A stretch of DNA of 64,000 bases from NCBI GenBank assembly GCA_035567895.1, contig DATMPC010000022.1, positions 62,001 through 126,000 on the forward strand. Reading direction: 5' to 3'. This DNA comes from Terriglobales bacterium (GTDB lineage: Bacteria; Acidobacteriota; Terriglobia; Terriglobales; Acidobacteriaceae). The notes below the pieces were generated by a model. It worked only from the letters and a program-made list of their open reading frames with translations, made no database searches and was not told the DNA's origin. Positions 51,784 through 61,762 of this stretch are shown piece by piece. Each line of letters opens with the position of its first letter. Position 1 is the stretch's first letter. A program made the translations under genes and the position numbers.

Positions 51784-54700
51784 TGCAGAGTGTCGTCCTG
51801 GCTCTTCTGCGTTATCGGACTCTTGTCCTGATCGGGCTGGCTGCGTGGATCGCCCTGGGTATCTGGGGATTTGTACAACTAGATATTGAGGCGTATCCGG
51901 ATCCGTCGCCGCCATTGGTGGAGATCATCACGCAGAACCCCGCCTGGTCAGCCGAAGAGATGGAGCAGCAAATCACGGTGCCGCTGGAGACGGTGCTCAA
52001 CGGAATGCCTCGCCTCGACTACGTGCGCTCTATCAGCATCTTCGGACTCAGCGACGTAAAGCTCTATTTCGATTTCAAGAGCGATTACTTCTACGACCGC
52101 CAGGAAGTTCTTGATCGGCTTCAGACGCTCACATTACCGAATGGAGTCCAGCCACAACTCTCTCCGTGGTCGCCGATCGGTGAAATCAGCCGTTATCAGC
52201 TCACTGGCCTTAAGTACCGTCTGAACGACTTGAAGGCTACGCAAGATTGGCTAGTCCGCCGCGAGCTGAAGCAGGTGCCGGGCGTGATCGACATCACCAC
52301 ATTCGGCGGCACGACAAAGCAGTATCAGGCAGAAGTGGATCCCAACAAGCTCCTTGCGATGAATGTCACGCTTCCCCAGGTAGTAACAGCGGTGAGTTCA
52401 AGCAATGCAAATGCCGGCGGAAACTATATGACCCTCGGCAGCCAGAGCTTGAACATTCGCGGCATCGGACTACTCCACAACCTTGATGACATCCAGAAGA
52501 TCGTAATCACTCAGCGCAACGGCGCCCCGGTACTGCTGAGAGACGTCGCGAATGTTCATGAGGGCTATCAGCAGCGGCTGGGAAGAGTTGGAGTAGACAA
52601 GGACAGCGACGCCGTGGAAGGGATCGTATTACTGCAGCGCGGTGAGGAATCATTACCTGCGCTGCGAGCACTGAATCGAAAAATAGATCAGCTCAATCAC
52701 GGGCTGCTTCCAGCCGGCATGCAGATAAAGCGGCTCTACGACCGCACGCGACTGATTCATGTAACCACGGCTACAGTGCGCCACGTCGTGCTCACCGGAC
52801 TGGTCCTGGTCATCGTGCTCCTCCTGGTCATGCTTGGGGACATCCGTCTAACGCTGATTACCGCGTTAACGATTCCGGTCGCAATCCTTTCCGCATTCGG
52901 CTTGATGGTACTTACAGGCCGCTCTGCAAATTTGATCTCGATAGGCGCGATTGATTTCGGTATTCTCGTCGATTCCTGCATTGTGGTCCTCGAGGGAATC
53001 TACCGCACGTTAGGCGCGCGCCTGGAAGGTGAATCCGCCAACAAGCTGATCGCTCGCGCCACGGCACGGGCATCGCGCCCGGTACTGTTCGCAACCATCA
53101 TTATTCTCGTCGCGTTCATCCCCCTGTTCACCATGCAAGGAGTGCCGGGAAAGATTTTCTCGCCGATGTCGGTAACCTACGGCTTTGCTCTCACGGGAGC
53201 ACTGATTTTCGCGCTACTATTTGCTCCTGTATTGGCGTCGTTCGAAGGCAGCCGGCGACCCGAACAGGTGCATCGGGAGACGCGCGTCAGCAATTGGTTA
53301 CGCGAACGCTACGACCGATGTCTGATGTGGACGCTGCGGCATGCTCGTGTAGTACTTGTAGTCGCGGCGGCCTTTCTGGTGATATCACTCATTGCCTTCT
53401 TTTTTGTTGGTGGTGAGTTCATGCCGGCATTGGAAGAAGGTAACTTGTGGATTCGCGCAACCCTTCCACAGGATATTTCTCTGGAAGCAGCCTCCGACCT
53501 CGCTCAACGCTTCAGCGCTGAGATTCGCAGTTTTCCTGAAGTGACACAGATAATTTTTCAAGTGGGAAGGCCCGATGATGGAACTGACGTAAGCGGCTTC
53601 AACAACGTTGAGATCTCTGCCGATCTCAAACCTTTAGGCGAGTGGCCGCACGGAGTGTCCAAGTCGAGCCTGATTGCGCAAATGGAGAAGCGGCTAGCGA
53701 TCTATCCAGGCGTTGACTTCAACTTCTCCCAAAACATTCAAGATAACGTTGAAGAAGCAATGTCAGGGGTGAAGGGTGAGAACTCGCTCAAGCTGTTCGG
53801 CGACGACTTTGATGCGCTCACACAAAAGGCGAACCAACTGGCGAAGATCATGGCGCAGGTTCGTGGAGTGCAGGATGTCGGCGTGTTCCACGTAAATGGC
53901 CAACCCAACCTCATCATCTCCCTGGACCGGAGTAAGGCAGCCCGTTATGGCATCCTGCCCGCGGACGTAAATGCCGCTGTGCAAGCGACGATTGGAGGCA
54001 GTCCGGTAACGCAAATCATCGAGGGCGACCGCCGCTTCGACATGACAGTGCGCTACTTGCCTCAGTATCGCGACTCACCTGAATCGATCCGAAATATCCT
54101 GCTGCCTGCGCCCGATGGCTCGCGAGTTCCCCTTGCTCAGGTTGCGGACGTCTACCTGAAACAGGGTGCGTTCCAGATTTATCGCGAAAACGACAAACGT
54201 TATATTCCCGTGAAGTTCAGCGTGCGTGGTCGCGATCTCGCGGGTACCATTCAGGAACTCCAAAGCCGCATCGAGTACGAGGTAACCCTGCCTCAGGGCT
54301 ATTCCTACGAATGGGCAGGAGAATTCGATAGCCTTCGCCGCGAGCAGAAGCGACTCAGTCTGATCGTCCCCATCAGCCTGGCCTGCATCCTCGTCTTACT
54401 TTTCATTCAGTTTCACACCTGGCAGGACTCACTCATCGTAATGGCGATCCTTCCCTTCGCTGTCACCGGGGGAGTATGGTCACTCCTGCTATCTCGCACT
54501 TCTTTCAGCATCTCCGCCGCCGTGGGATTTACCTCGCTTATTGGAGTCGCAACTCTTGGTGCGGTGGTGTTTCTCGCTGGAGTACGCAGGGCACAACTCG
54601 AGTCAGGCAACGAGCGCGGGCTTGAGGAAGGTTGCCGCGAAGAGATGCGACCAGTGCTCATGGCCTGCATGGCAGCCGGTCTGGGATTGCTGCCTGCCGC

Positions 54701-54878
54701 GATCTCGTCCGGAATCGGAGCCCAGGCACAACAACCACTTGCCCGCGTCGTGGTTGGTGGAATGCTCACTACGCTACTCGCAGTACTGTTCGTCCTTCCG
54801 TTGTTTGCGAGGCGCCAGCGAGGCTCACAACGCGATCAAATGCCATCCACCCCGGAACCAGAAGAGCTGCGCGTCTAA
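51783..54878 (+). CDS. heavy-metal-type RND efflux pump (CzcA/CusA-like)
   Basis: 1031 residues, 12 membrane helices and two large periplasmic loops, proton driven. The helix-4 motif DFGILVDSCIVVLEG corresponds to the DFG-x-x-x-D-x-x-x-x-x-E signature of heavy-metal RND pumps, with some departures from CzcA (SCIVVLEG for GAVIIVEN). Substrates may be Co/Zn/Cd, Cu/Ag or related; the sequence does not settle it. It is the last gene of the cassette; a second efflux operon starts 266 bases later. Confidence 0.92.
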   Translation: MQSVVLALLRYRTLVLIGLAAWIALGIWGFVQLDIEAYPDPSPPLVEIITQNPAWSAEEMEQQITVPLETVLNGMPRLDYVRSISIFGLSDVKLYFDFKSDYFYDRQEVLDRLQTLTLPNGVQPQLSPWSPIGEISRYQLTGLKYRLNDLKATQDWLVRRELKQVPGVIDITTFGGTTKQYQAEVDPNKLLAMNVTLPQVVTAVSSSNANAGGNYMTLGSQSLNIRGIGLLHNLDDIQKIVITQRNGAPVLLRDVANVHEGYQQRLGRVGVDKDSDAVEGIVLLQRGEESLPALRALNRKIDQLNHGLLPAGMQIKRLYDRTRLIHVTTATVRHVVLTGLVLVIVLLLVMLGDIRLTLITALTIPVAILSAFGLMVLTGRSANLISIGAIDFGILVDSCIVVLEGIYRTLGARLEGESANKLIARATARASRPVLFATIIILVAFIPLFTMQGVPGKIFSPMSVTYGFALTGALIFALLFAPVLASFEGSRRPEQVHRETRVSNWLRERYDRCLMWTLRHARVVLVVAAAFLVISLIAFFFVGGEFMPALEEGNLWIRATLPQDISLEAASDLAQRFSAEIRSFPEVTQIIFQVGRPDDGTDVSGFNNVEISADLKPLGEWPHGVSKSSLIAQMEKRLAIYPGVDFNFSQNIQDNVEEAMSGVKGENSLKLFGDDFDALTQKANQLAKIMAQVRGVQDVGVFHVNGQPNLIISLDRSKAARYGILPADVNAAVQATIGGSPVTQIIEGDRRFDMTVRYLPQYRDSPESIRNILLPAPDGSRVPLAQVADVYLKQGAFQIYRENDKRYIPVKFSVRGRDLAGTIQELQSRIEYEVTLPQGYSYEWAGEFDSLRREQKRLSLIVPISLACILVLLFIQFHTWQDSLIVMAILPFAVTGGVWSLLLSRTSFSISAAVGFTSLIGVATLGAVVFLAGVRRAQLESGNERGLEEGCREEMRPVLMACMAAGLGLLPAAISSGIGAQAQQPLARVVVGGMLTTLLAVLFVLPLFARRQRGSQRDQMPSTPEPEELRV

Positions 54879-54926
54879 GAAGTGGCTTCCGCAAGCTTGC
54901 ATTGGCACTTTCCTTGCACCACAATC

Positions 54927-54948
54927 AAAGTAAGTTTTTACTTACTTT
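54927..54948. promoter_or_regulatory. operator-like inverted repeat before the second efflux operon
   Basis: AAAGTAAG (54927-54934) and CTTACTTT (54941-54948) form a perfect 8-bp inverted repeat around TTTTTA. Such GTAAG/CTTAC palindromes are typical TetR/AcrR-family operators. It is about 200 bases before the tolC-like start; no regulator gene is adjacent. Confidence 0.5.
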
Positions 54949-55144
54949 CATGAATCCAGTCTCCAACCGAGGGAATCCAAGCACCATTCAGGTATTGGCC
55001 TAACGCTGATGTTCTGTCACGCCCGTCGTTGTTTACCCGGAAAAATCGGCTTGGCCATCAGGCATCTATCTGTGTTTGCGCTCCGTTCGCGCTGAGCTTA
55101 AAGCTTTTCAGCACAAACAACTTAGACAATGACTGGGAGGAAGA

Positions 55145-56650
55145 ATGAAAGGGTCTGGTTCTATTTCGCAAGGCATTAGAGCCGGCCGCTGCATCGCCGT
55201 CTTGTTAGTCGTCATGGCTGAGGCGAGCACGACTTATGCCCAGCTTGGTCAGGAGGCGCCTCGACCGGTCACGGCCGCAGGTACCGTTCAAACTGCCCCT
55301 CCTTCAGTGCTCCTGTCCCCTGCGCCTACTGCAACCTCTGGGACCTCTGCGGATCCGTTCAGCGGGAGTGTCATATCTGGAAAAGCCACCGACGAGGTAA
55401 TTTCGGTATCGCTCAGAGACGCCATTAATCGAGGACTTAAGGCAAATTTGGGGGCGTTGTTGACGGAACAAGGGATTACCGGCGCACGTGCTCAGCGCTG
55501 GCGCGCGTTGCAAAGCATGTTGCCGGATGTGACTGCGCGAGTTGGCGAGAGCGTCCAGCAGATCAACCTTGCCGCACAGGGAATCAGATTCCCAGGCGTA
55601 CCGGCGATTATCGGTCCCTTCTCGAACTTCGATGCTCGTGCATTTCTCACTACTAATGCTGGCCTCACTCAGTACGAGAGCATCCGTTCTTCAGTTGAGA
55701 ATCTAAGGGCATCACAGTTCTCCTATCGCAATGCCTTGGAACTAGTTGTGTTTTCTGTCAGCAATGCCTACTTGCAAGTGCTCACCGCGGGCGCAAACGT
55801 GGTCAATGCGCAGGCGCAAGTGCGAACCGCACGAGCGATCTTAGATCAGGCCAAACAAATGCATCAGGCAGGCGTAAGCGCCAAAATCGATGAGTTGAGA
55901 GCAACGGTCGAGTTGCAAGCACGACAACAGGATCTGATTGTTGCTAAGAATAATCTCGATAAATCCAGAATTACCCTGGCACGAACGATTGGACTGCCTT
56001 TGGAACAGAAATATGAGCTAGCTGATGCCTTGCAATTCATTCCTGCGCCACCTATGACTCAGGAGGAGGCGCTGCATCGCGCGCACCAAGGCCGCTTTGA
56101 CTATCGTCAGGCGCAGGCGCAAGTGCGCGCAGCCGAGTTGTCGGAACGCGCCGCACGCTTCGAGCGGCTTCCAATTCTCTCCTTTAGCGGAAACTACGGT
56201 GACATAGGCATTAGCCCGGGCAGCTCGCACGGCACCTTTGTTGCCGCTGGAGGTATTCAGGTTCCAATATTCGAAGAAGGGCGCATTCGCGGAGACGTTT
56301 ACCAGGCGCAGGGGAACTTGAAGCAAAGTAAAGACCTGCTGGCCGATCTCGAGGGTCGTATCAACGCAGAGATCCGGACTGCATTCCTGGACATAAACGC
56401 TACGTCGGAGCAGGTGCAGCTCGCCGACTCTACCGTGAAGTTGGCAGAGGAAGAGCTTGCAGAAGCGCGCGAGCGGTTCGCCGCAGGCGTGACCGATAAT
56501 CTCGAAGTCGTCCAGGCACAAGGCTCTTTGGTGAACGCGCAAAATCAGTATGTCTCCAGCCTCTATGTTCACAATTTGGCGAAGCTGACATTGGCTCGGG
56601 TTGTAGGCGAAGCCCGGCAGAACGCGGCAACCTATCTTGGAGGAAAGTAA
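55145..56650 (+). CDS. TolC-family outer-membrane protein
   Basis: 501 residues. A GGGAGGAAGA ribosome site precedes the ATG. Signal peptide (CIAVLLVVMAEASTTYAQ), a low-complexity stretch to about residue 75, then the efflux duct domain (VSLRDAINRGLKANLGALLT; TLARTIGLPLEQ; AQGSLVNAQNQYVSSLYVHN). It is the first gene of a TolC-HlyD-MFS pump; the adaptor ATG overlaps its TAA (TAATG). Confidence 0.92.
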   Translation: MKGSGSISQGIRAGRCIAVLLVVMAEASTTYAQLGQEAPRPVTAAGTVQTAPPSVLLSPAPTATSGTSADPFSGSVISGKATDEVISVSLRDAINRGLKANLGALLTEQGITGARAQRWRALQSMLPDVTARVGESVQQINLAAQGIRFPGVPAIIGPFSNFDARAFLTTNAGLTQYESIRSSVENLRASQFSYRNALELVVFSVSNAYLQVLTAGANVVNAQAQVRTARAILDQAKQMHQAGVSAKIDELRATVELQARQQDLIVAKNNLDKSRITLARTIGLPLEQKYELADALQFIPAPPMTQEEALHRAHQGRFDYRQAQAQVRAAELSERAARFERLPILSFSGNYGDIGISPGSSHGTFVAAGGIQVPIFEEGRIRGDVYQAQGNLKQSKDLLADLEGRINAEIRTAFLDINATSEQVQLADSTVKLAEEELAEARERFAAGVTDNLEVVQAQGSLVNAQNQYVSSLYVHNLAKLTLARVVGEARQNAATYLGGK

Positions 56651-57987
56651 TGGCTGCAACGCAAGACGAACGGTTAGAGACCATTGAGGAACAGAATCGC
56701 TCCACAGATGGTGGCGCGCGCCGGTTGCAAGCTGTCGAGACTCCAGTGCGGCCAAGCGCAACCCTGGCTCCTGATGATCAGGAGAAGCCGCGCGAAGAAG
56801 AAGAAGCCGCAGCACGGACCGCACAACGCAAAAATCGGCTGAAGAGGTTCGCACCGCTCGTCTTGGTGATAGCGGCACTAGGCACGCTGCTCTGGTGGCT
56901 GCACGCACGGCAATACGAAGACACCGATGACGCGCAGGTAGACGGTCACATCAGCCAGATCGGATCTCGCGTCGCTGGCTACGTTAAGGCCGTGAACGTT
57001 GAGGACAATCAGGAAGTTCAGGTCGGGCAGATATTGGTCGAGATCGATCCTCGCGATTATCAGGTCGCTCTCGATCGGGCGAGGGCGGAACTCGCCGACT
57101 CACAGGCACAAGCGGTAGCAGCGAACTATAGCGTCCCTATCACGTCGGTTGCGACCAAGAGCCAAATTGAGTCGGCTGAAGCGGACGTTAGAAACGTGCA
57201 ATCTGGAGTTGCAGCAGCTCACAAGAACCTCGATGCCGCGCGCGCCAAGCTGCAGGGCGCCATCGCCAACAACGTGAAAGCGCAAAACGACGTACAGCGG
57301 TACAAGGGTTTGGTCGAGCGCGACGTAATCTCCAAGCAACAGTACGACGCTGCTGTAGCTGCTGCTGAAAGCACTTCCTCCGAAGTTCAGAGCTCTCAAG
57401 ACAATGTAGTCGCCGCTCAAGAGGCGGTTACGCAAGCCGAGGCCCGCGTTGTACAGGCGCAAGCCAACCTACGCAATGCCGGTACCGGCCCAAGGCAGGT
57501 GAGCGTAACCCAGGCTCGAGCTACCTCAGCTCAATCGACAGCCGCCAAAAACCATGCAGAGCTGGAGCAGGCGCAGCTGAATCTTCAGTACACCAACATC
57601 ATTGCACCAAGTCACGGAATTGTCGGCCACCGCACTGCGGAGGTCGGACAGTACGTGCAACCAGGGCAGGCGCTGATCTCGCTCGTGGACATCGACAACG
57701 TCTGGATTACAGCAAACTTCAAAGAGACGCAATTGCGACACATGAAGCCTGGACAGCCTGTCGAGGTCAAGGTCGATGCCAGCGGACGCAAATACAACGG
57801 CACAGTGCAAGCGATTGGCGGAGCCAGCGGATCCCGTTTCAGTCTGTTTCCTCCCGAAAATGCAACCGGCAACTACGTGAAAGTCGTGCAGCGAATTCCG
57901 GTTCGCATCGTGCTCGATGCTGACCAGAACAAGGATCACCTGCTGCGTCCGGGAATGTCAGTCGTACCCAGCGTGAGGGTCAGGTAG
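56650..57987 (+). CDS. HlyD/EmrA-type membrane fusion protein
   Basis: 445 residues. Cytoplasmic charged N-terminus of about 70 residues, one helix (FAPLVLVIAALGTLLWWL), then the lipoyl half motif (VAGYVKAVNVEDNQEVQVGQ), a long coiled-coil hairpin (about 140-300) and the second lipoyl half and barrel (IIAPSHGIVGHRTAEVGQYV, VWITANFKETQLRHMKPGQP), which is EmrA-like. It connects the inner-membrane MFS pump to the TolC-like duct. Its TAG stop is inside the first base of a 22-bp palindrome. Confidence 0.93.
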   Translation: MAATQDERLETIEEQNRSTDGGARRLQAVETPVRPSATLAPDDQEKPREEEEAAARTAQRKNRLKRFAPLVLVIAALGTLLWWLHARQYEDTDDAQVDGHISQIGSRVAGYVKAVNVEDNQEVQVGQILVEIDPRDYQVALDRARAELADSQAQAVAANYSVPITSVATKSQIESAEADVRNVQSGVAAAHKNLDAARAKLQGAIANNVKAQNDVQRYKGLVERDVISKQQYDAAVAAAESTSSEVQSSQDNVVAAQEAVTQAEARVVQAQANLRNAGTGPRQVSVTQARATSAQSTAAKNHAELEQAQLNLQYTNIIAPSHGIVGHRTAEVGQYVQPGQALISLVDIDNVWITANFKETQLRHMKPGQPVEVKVDASGRKYNGTVQAIGGASGSRFSLFPPENATGNYVKVVQRIPVRIVLDADQNKDHLLRPGMSVVPSVRVR

Positions 57988-58082
57988 AGACGCAGCATGC
58001 TGCGTCTCCACCATGCAGCTGAAGTAAACCTTGGGTCCCTGGTTTTCCCATATGTCCTCTTCAGACGCAGCGTGCTGCGTCT
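57987..58082. repeat. two copies of the GAGACGCAGC palindrome in opposite order
   Basis: The 22-bp palindrome at 57987-58008 and a 20-base variant with core GCGTGC at 58063-58082. Flanks GTA before the first and TACC after the second make the pair a larger inverted repeat. They fill the gap between the emrA-like and MFS genes, the first overlapping the stop codon. In RNA they could fold separately or together. Confidence 0.88.
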
Positions 58083-58100
58083 CTACCAAAGCTACGGCTT

Positions 58101-59714
58101 ATGAGCACAACCTCACAGGATCTTGAAATCCAGCAGTTCGCGGCGCCGGCACACGCAGAGTGGCGCCCCACCCACAACCCCTGGGCAATTGCGCTGGTGG
58201 TCACCATGGCGACATTCATGGAGGTGCTCGACACGAGCATCGCCAATGTCGCTCTGCCGCACATCGCCGGCACTCTCTCAGCCACAACCGACGAGAGCAC
58301 CTGGGTGCTGACTTCCTATCTGGTCTCGAACGCTGTAGTGCTGCCAATCAGTGGATGGGCGTCAGACATGATGGGACGCAAGCGGTTCTACATGACTTGC
58401 GTCGCATTATTCGGCATTAGTTCCCTGCTCTGCGGCCTTGCTCCCAGCCTTCCGTTGCTCATCTTCTTTCGTGTGCTGCAAGGCGTAGGCGGCGGCGGAC
58501 TAGCTCCGAGCGAGCAGGCAATCCTCGCAGACACGTTTGAGCCACGAAAACGCGGCGTGGCATTTGCGGTGTACGGCATGGCCGTAGTGCTGGCCCCCGC
58601 TATCGGTCCAACGCTCGGTGGCTGGATCACCGACAACTACAACTGGCGCTGGATTTTCTTCATCAATGTTCCCGTCGCGATCGTGTCGTTGTTCCTGACC
58701 AATCGACTGGTCGAAGACCCACCGGAACTTGCCCACAAGCGCAATTCGGGAATCAAGATCGATTACATCGGACTGGCGTTGGTTGGAATCGGGCTGGGCT
58801 GTCTTCAGGTCGTTCTCGATAAGGGGCAACGCGACGACTGGCTGCAATCCGATTTCATTCTGTCCTTCTCGATAATCGCCGGCCTCACCATCGTTGGAGC
58901 AGTCATTTGGGAGTACTTTCAAAAAGATCCCATAGTTGACGTGCGCATGTTCAAGAACCGCAACTTCGCGCTCGCCTTTGTCATGATGACAATGCTGGGC
59001 TTTGCGCTGTTCGGTACCACGGTGCTCATTCCGCAGTATCTCCAGACCCTTCTCGGATACACCGCACAGCGCGCGGGGATGGCGCTCTCTCCCGGCGGTC
59101 TTACCGTTATGGCGCTTATGCCGCTGGTCGGCTATCTCGTTTCGCATTACGACGCACGCTGGCTGATCGCCATGGGATTTCTTGCCTGCTCCGCCGCCCT
59201 GTTCCACATGATGGAGATGAACCTTGGTTTGAGCTTCGGAGAGGCCGTGCAGCTCCGGGTCTTCCAGGCGGCGGGTATTGCCTTCCTCTTCGTGCCCATC
59301 AACACGATGTCCTACGTTGGAGTGCCGCGCGGAAAGAATAACCAGGTGTCGGGCATGGTGAATCTGGCCCGAAACGTGGGTGGAAGTGTCGGGATCTCAA
59401 TCATTGAGACCATGCTGGACAGGCGCTCACAGAAGCACCAGAGCGACCTGGCGTCGCATCTCACTAGCAGTAGTCCGGCGTTCCAAAGCCAGATCTCAGC
59501 CATGACGCAGGCAATGGTTAATATGGGCTACAGCGCTGCCGACGCATCCCAGCGCGCCTACAGCATGGTGTACCAGCAGGTGCAGCGGCAGGCGGCTGCT
59601 CTGGCCTACAACGATGTGATCTTTGTGTTTGCCATAGCTTGTGCCATCATGGTGCCACTCGCATTCTTAATGCAGAAGAACAAGCCCGGCGCTGGCCCTG
59701 GCGGAGTGCACTAG
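58101..59714 (+). CDS. DHA2-family MFS drug exporter (EmrB/QacA-like)
   Basis: 537 residues, 14 membrane helices. Motifs: LDTSIANVALPHIAGTLS (helix 1), SGWASDMMGRKRFYMTCVAL (motif A), FRVLQGVGGGGLAPSEQAIL (motif B) and GMAVVLAPAIGPTLGGWITD (antiporter motif C). Together with the TolC-like and EmrA-like genes it completes a tripartite multidrug efflux pump driven by protons. Confidence 0.94.
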   Translation: MSTTSQDLEIQQFAAPAHAEWRPTHNPWAIALVVTMATFMEVLDTSIANVALPHIAGTLSATTDESTWVLTSYLVSNAVVLPISGWASDMMGRKRFYMTCVALFGISSLLCGLAPSLPLLIFFRVLQGVGGGGLAPSEQAILADTFEPRKRGVAFAVYGMAVVLAPAIGPTLGGWITDNYNWRWIFFINVPVAIVSLFLTNRLVEDPPELAHKRNSGIKIDYIGLALVGIGLGCLQVVLDKGQRDDWLQSDFILSFSIIAGLTIVGAVIWEYFQKDPIVDVRMFKNRNFALAFVMMTMLGFALFGTTVLIPQYLQTLLGYTAQRAGMALSPGGLTVMALMPLVGYLVSHYDARWLIAMGFLACSAALFHMMEMNLGLSFGEAVQLRVFQAAGIAFLFVPINTMSYVGVPRGKNNQVSGMVNLARNVGGSVGISIIETMLDRRSQKHQSDLASHLTSSSPAFQSQISAMTQAMVNMGYSAADASQRAYSMVYQQVQRQAAALAYNDVIFVFAIACAIMVPLAFLMQKNKPGAGPGGVH

Positions 59715-59742
59715 GTTGGCCGGACTGCACGCGAGGTGCAGC

Positions 59743-60375
59743 ATGAACATTCGCAACATCACAATCGACCGGGAAGTCGGATGTGGCGGAGTAGAAATCG
59801 CAGCTCATATCGCCCGCCGCCTGAACTGGAAGCTCATAGACAAGTGCCTGATATTCGACATCGCCAAGATGGCGAACGTCGACGTGGAAGCCGTTAAGAA
59901 GCTAGACGAACATCCTGATCCCTTACTCACCCGTATGAGCCGTCTCTTCTGGGGCGGAGGCGCCGAGCGCGGCATGGTGAATCCCGATCACTTCGACTGC
60001 AAAAAGATGACGGAACTCACGCGGACAGTGTTTCTGAAGGCTGCGGATGAGGGAGACAGGGTGATTGTTGGCCGCGGGGCTCCCTATATCCTTGCCGAAC
60101 GAGAAGACACGTTTCATGTCTTTCTCTATGCACCGCGCGACTACAAAATTCAAAGAGTTCGCAAATACTGCACTTGCGACGACCACGCAGAACAAGTGAT
60201 CGATACCGCAGATAACGAACGGGCGGCGTTTATTCGTCAGCACTTCCACATCGAGTGGCCGGAACGGCACGTCTATGACTTGATGCTGAACACGACGGCT
60301 GGCGAAGACTGGGTGGTTGACACAATCCTTCAAGCCGCGAGGCTCACACAGCCGGAGCCCGCGCTAGTCGGATAG
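59743..60375 (+). CDS. cytidylate kinase-like protein
   Basis: 210 residues from ATG 59743 (GAGG ribosome site); a TTG 27 bases upstream is less likely. The N-terminus ITIDREVGCGGVEIAAHIAR is the modified P-loop of the cytidylate kinase-like family, and later DRVIVGRGAPYILA and HVFLYAPRDYKIQRVRKY follow the kinase plan (NMP and lid regions). Members are often near transporters or regulators; the phosphorylated substrate is unknown. Follows the efflux operon by 28 bases and may be co-transcribed. Confidence 0.85.
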   Translation: MNIRNITIDREVGCGGVEIAAHIARRLNWKLIDKCLIFDIAKMANVDVEAVKKLDEHPDPLLTRMSRLFWGGGAERGMVNPDHFDCKKMTELTRTVFLKAADEGDRVIVGRGAPYILAEREDTFHVFLYAPRDYKIQRVRKYCTCDDHAEQVIDTADNERAAFIRQHFHIEWPERHVYDLMLNTTAGEDWVVDTILQAARLTQPEPALVG

Positions 60376-60418
60376 CGTTACAGTTGCGCAGCCCTGACTT
60401 TCCCCTTACACTGCCCGA

Positions 60419-61132
60419 ATGCCCAAAGCAAGTGTGCTCGCCGCTCTAGTTGTGCCTTTTTTGTGTGTATCGTTGATTGCGCAGACCTCATCCGACCAGG
60501 CAAGCACAACAGGAAATTCTGGCCAAACTGATTCTTCAAAGGCGAAACACAAAAACCCTCTCAGTCTCGATCTCCCGAATTCGCTGGTGGTCGAGGGACG
60601 CGACACGAAAACCACTCCGCTCACGACGGGGCAAAAATTTGCACAAGTCCCGAAGAATTTTTTCAACCCATTTACCTTTATCGCCGTCGGAGCTGAAGCG
60701 GGGATTGATCAAGCCGCTGACTTCCATCATGGATACGGGCAGGGCGCCGAAGGATTTGGTAAGCGTTATGGTGCCGATCTCGCGGATACTGCCACAGGTC
60801 AGCTTTTCGGAATTGGAGTATATCCGTCGATCTTTCACACAGATCCGCGTTACTACCGTATGGGAAGCGGCTCATTTTTTTCGCGGACAACGTATGCCGG
60901 GACCCGGGTCCTTGTAACCCGTACCGATTCGGGTCGCCGAATCCTTAATTTCCCTGAGATCCTCGCCAGTGCCACCTCGAGCGGAGTTGCACGATCGTAT
61001 TATCCCGACGACGAGCGCACCGCTGGTGATTTTGCCGTGTCAATGGGGACAAGGATTGCTTTTGACGCGGCGTACAACTTCGCCAAAGAATTCTGGCCCG
61101 ACGTTCGCAAGCATCTCTTCGGCCATAAGTAG
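60419..61132 (+). CDS. exported protein of unknown function
   Basis: 237 residues with a signal peptide (VLAALVVPFLCVSLIAQ) and a Ser/Thr-rich linker. The body contains GQKFAQVPKNFFNPFTFIAV, GYGQGAEGFGKRYGADLADT and DPRYYRMGSGSFFSRTTYAG, wording seen in acidobacterial exported proteins of unknown role. Two hydrophobic stretches could be short helices or barrel strands. No named domain recognised. Confidence 0.8.
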   Translation: MPKASVLAALVVPFLCVSLIAQTSSDQASTTGNSGQTDSSKAKHKNPLSLDLPNSLVVEGRDTKTTPLTTGQKFAQVPKNFFNPFTFIAVGAEAGIDQAADFHHGYGQGAEGFGKRYGADLADTATGQLFGIGVYPSIFHTDPRYYRMGSGSFFSRTTYAGTRVLVTRTDSGRRILNFPEILASATSSGVARSYYPDDERTAGDFAVSMGTRIAFDAAYNFAKEFWPDVRKHLFGHK

Positions 61133-61180
61133 CCTGTAACGTAGTCGCAGTCTCCGAATCCCATCCTGCAGAAAGCTGCG

Positions 61181-61762
61181 ATGAGCGAACCAAAACAGGA
61201 AATCTGGCTCATACGTCACGGCGAAACCGAGTGGTCTGCCTCGGGCGCGCACACATCCCGTACCGATCTACCTCTGCTTCCGAGCGGAATCAAGCAAGCA
61301 GAAGAACTCAAAACGAAACTACGCGGACGCAGATTCGCGCTGGTGCTCGTGAGTCCGATGCAACGCGCGCGCGAAACGGCCCGCCTTGCCGGCTACGCCG
61401 ATCAAGCTGAGATCACCGAAGATCTGAAGGAATGGGACTACGGCCAATACGAGGGCAGCAGCACTGCACAGATTCGCCAGGAGCATCCGAACTGGTCTCT
61501 ATGGCACGATGGTGTTGCAGGAGGCGAGTCGGTGGACCATGTTGGACTCCGAGTGAAGCGCGTCATCGATCGATGCACGAAAGTGAGCGGCGATGTTGCC
61601 CTCTTCGGACACGGCCACGTCCTTCGAATATTGACTGCGGTCTGGCTGGACCTTCCCCCCGCCGACGGAAGATTGTTCGCCCTGAATACTGCGACCATCA
61701 GCGTCCTGGGATATGAACACGATTACAAAGTGATCCGCCGCTGGAATTGTCCAGGCGTTTGA
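61181..61762 (+). CDS. histidine phosphatase-family (phosphoglycerate mutase-like) protein
   Basis: 193 residues. Catalytic R12-H13-G14-E15 in LIRHGETEWSASG, second arginine in SPMQRARETA, proton donor glutamate in EWDYGQYEG, and the second histidine in FGHGHVLRIL: all parts of the family active site are present. Resembles plant-type and SixA/CobC-like broad phosphatases; the substrate cannot be told. Single gene. Confidence 0.9.
   Translation: MSEPKQEIWLIRHGETEWSASGAHTSRTDLPLLPSGIKQAEELKTKLRGRRFALVLVSPMQRARETARLAGYADQAEITEDLKEWDYGQYEGSSTAQIRQEHPNWSLWHDGVAGGESVDHVGLRVKRVIDRCTKVSGDVALFGHGHVLRILTAVWLDLPPADGRLFALNTATISVLGYEHDYKVIRRWNCPGV

Noticed and set aside
56018-56908. 296-codon frame on the - strand
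   Set aside because: Antisense to the tolC-like/emrA-like junction, no domain, no ribosome site.
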